Shown: positions 25,580 through 25,760 of the stretch, in pieces
Layout: each line of letters begins with the position of its first letter
How positions within the stretch are numbered: the stretch's first letter is position 1
From: Streptomyces rubellomurinus
Lineage (GTDB): Bacteria > Actinomycetota > Actinomycetes > Streptomycetales > Streptomycetaceae
Reading direction: 5' to 3'
DNA length: 25,760 bases
Assembly (NCBI RefSeq): GCF_000961885.1
Contig: NZ_JZKH01000102.1
Span: forward strand, 1 to 25,760
Made by a program: the position numbers and the translations under genes
The notes under the pieces: model-generated
The model's database searches: none
What the model saw: the letters and a program-made list of their open reading frames with translations, nothing else
Told to the model about the DNA's origin: nothing

Positions 25580-25760
25580 ATGGCCGGTCAGCGGGCGAGA
25601 ACGCCGTACCAGGACGCGGGACCGCGCACGGAGGACGCCGCCGTCCCCGCGCAGCGCTCCCGGGCGGCCGGGGCGGCGGGGTCCGCGGACGGCGGCGGTA
25701 CGGCCGCCGGGCGTGCGGCGCGCGGCGGCCGGGCCGGGGCGTCCCGGCGGCGCCCGCAGC
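25580..25760 (+). CDS. N-terminal part of an unidentified protein (continues beyond window)
   Basis: ATG 25580 has GAGGGAAG (25567-25574) upstream. The 60 visible residues (MAGQRARTPYQDAGPRTEDA...) are Ala/Gly/Arg-rich and look disordered, with no signal peptide or domain so far. Such basic disordered N-termini occur on many actinobacterial proteins, including penicillin-binding proteins, membrane enzymes and sigma factors, so no function can be assigned. The long structured leader suggests post-initiation control. Confidence 0.65.
   Translation, partial: MAGQRARTPYQDAGPRTEDAAVPAQRSRAAGAAGSADGGGTAAGRAARGGRAGASRRRPQ

Overview
This is a stretch of chromosome from a very GC-rich actinobacterium. 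Nearly every real codon ends in G or C, TTA codons are almost absent from the genes, GTG starts are common, and several genes appear to be leaderless. The gene families are those of Streptomycetaceae (Streptomyces or Kitasatospora): a GH18 chitinase with a DasR-type operator, MocR, ArsR and MarR regulators, TerD, a Tat-type lipoprotein, an S33 tripeptidyl peptidase, SLT transglycosylases, an MT0933-type antitoxin and a terpene synthase. Genus and species cannot be fixed from the sequence. I see no rRNA, tRNA, CRISPR array, transposase or integrase.

Layout. 1-2 kb: the end of a proline-rich membrane-anchored protein, a DUF4239-like membrane protein, and a YidD with a Cys-rich N-terminal extension. 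2.0-4.4 kb (minus): a secreted modular chitinase (carbohydrate-binding module, FnIII, GH18) whose promoter carries a DasR-like site. 4.7-6.9 kb: a methyltransferase overlapping a histidine-phosphatase lipoprotein gene, then TerD. 6.9-8.4 kb (minus): an SLT-type transglycosylase with a long repetitive P/T/S tail. 8.9-9.6 kb: two small hypothetical genes. 9.6-11.2 kb (minus): a secreted S33 peptidase. 11.3-13.6 kb: an EamA exporter and an NmrA-like reductase on the minus strand, divergent from a MarR regulator, with three copies of one operator-like motif between them. 13.7-16.8 kb: a small protein, a methyltransferase divergent from a MocR regulator only 28 bp away, and a small Cys-containing protein. 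16.9-18.7 kb: a GH3 hexosaminidase-like protein and a small secreted Cys protein. 18.9-19.6 kb: ArsR plus a small membrane protein. 19.6-22.1 kb (minus): one 844-residue polypeptide joining a complete cytochrome P450 to a class I terpene synthase. 22.4-23.2 kb: a small, possibly frameshifted ORF and a protein that looks like two ribbon-helix-helix repeats. 23.2-23.6 kb: a candidate small RNA and a phased repeat array. 23.6-25.8 kb: a surface protein, a second SLT transglycosylase, an antitoxin-like protein and the start of another gene behind a structured leader.

How the genes fit together. The chitinase, the GH3 enzyme and the two transglycosylases all act on GlcNAc-containing polymers (chitin or peptidoglycan). 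The MarR-EamA-reductase group looks like a small inducible efflux or detoxification module. The most unusual object is the P450-terpene synthase fusion. All the motifs expected for catalysis are visible in both halves, it sits alone without prenyltransferase genes, and it is a good candidate for an undescribed terpenoid pathway. The window is also rich in non-coding structure: very long perfect palindromes, a UUCG-capped hairpin, mutually exclusive leader hairpins and helically phased operator arrays.
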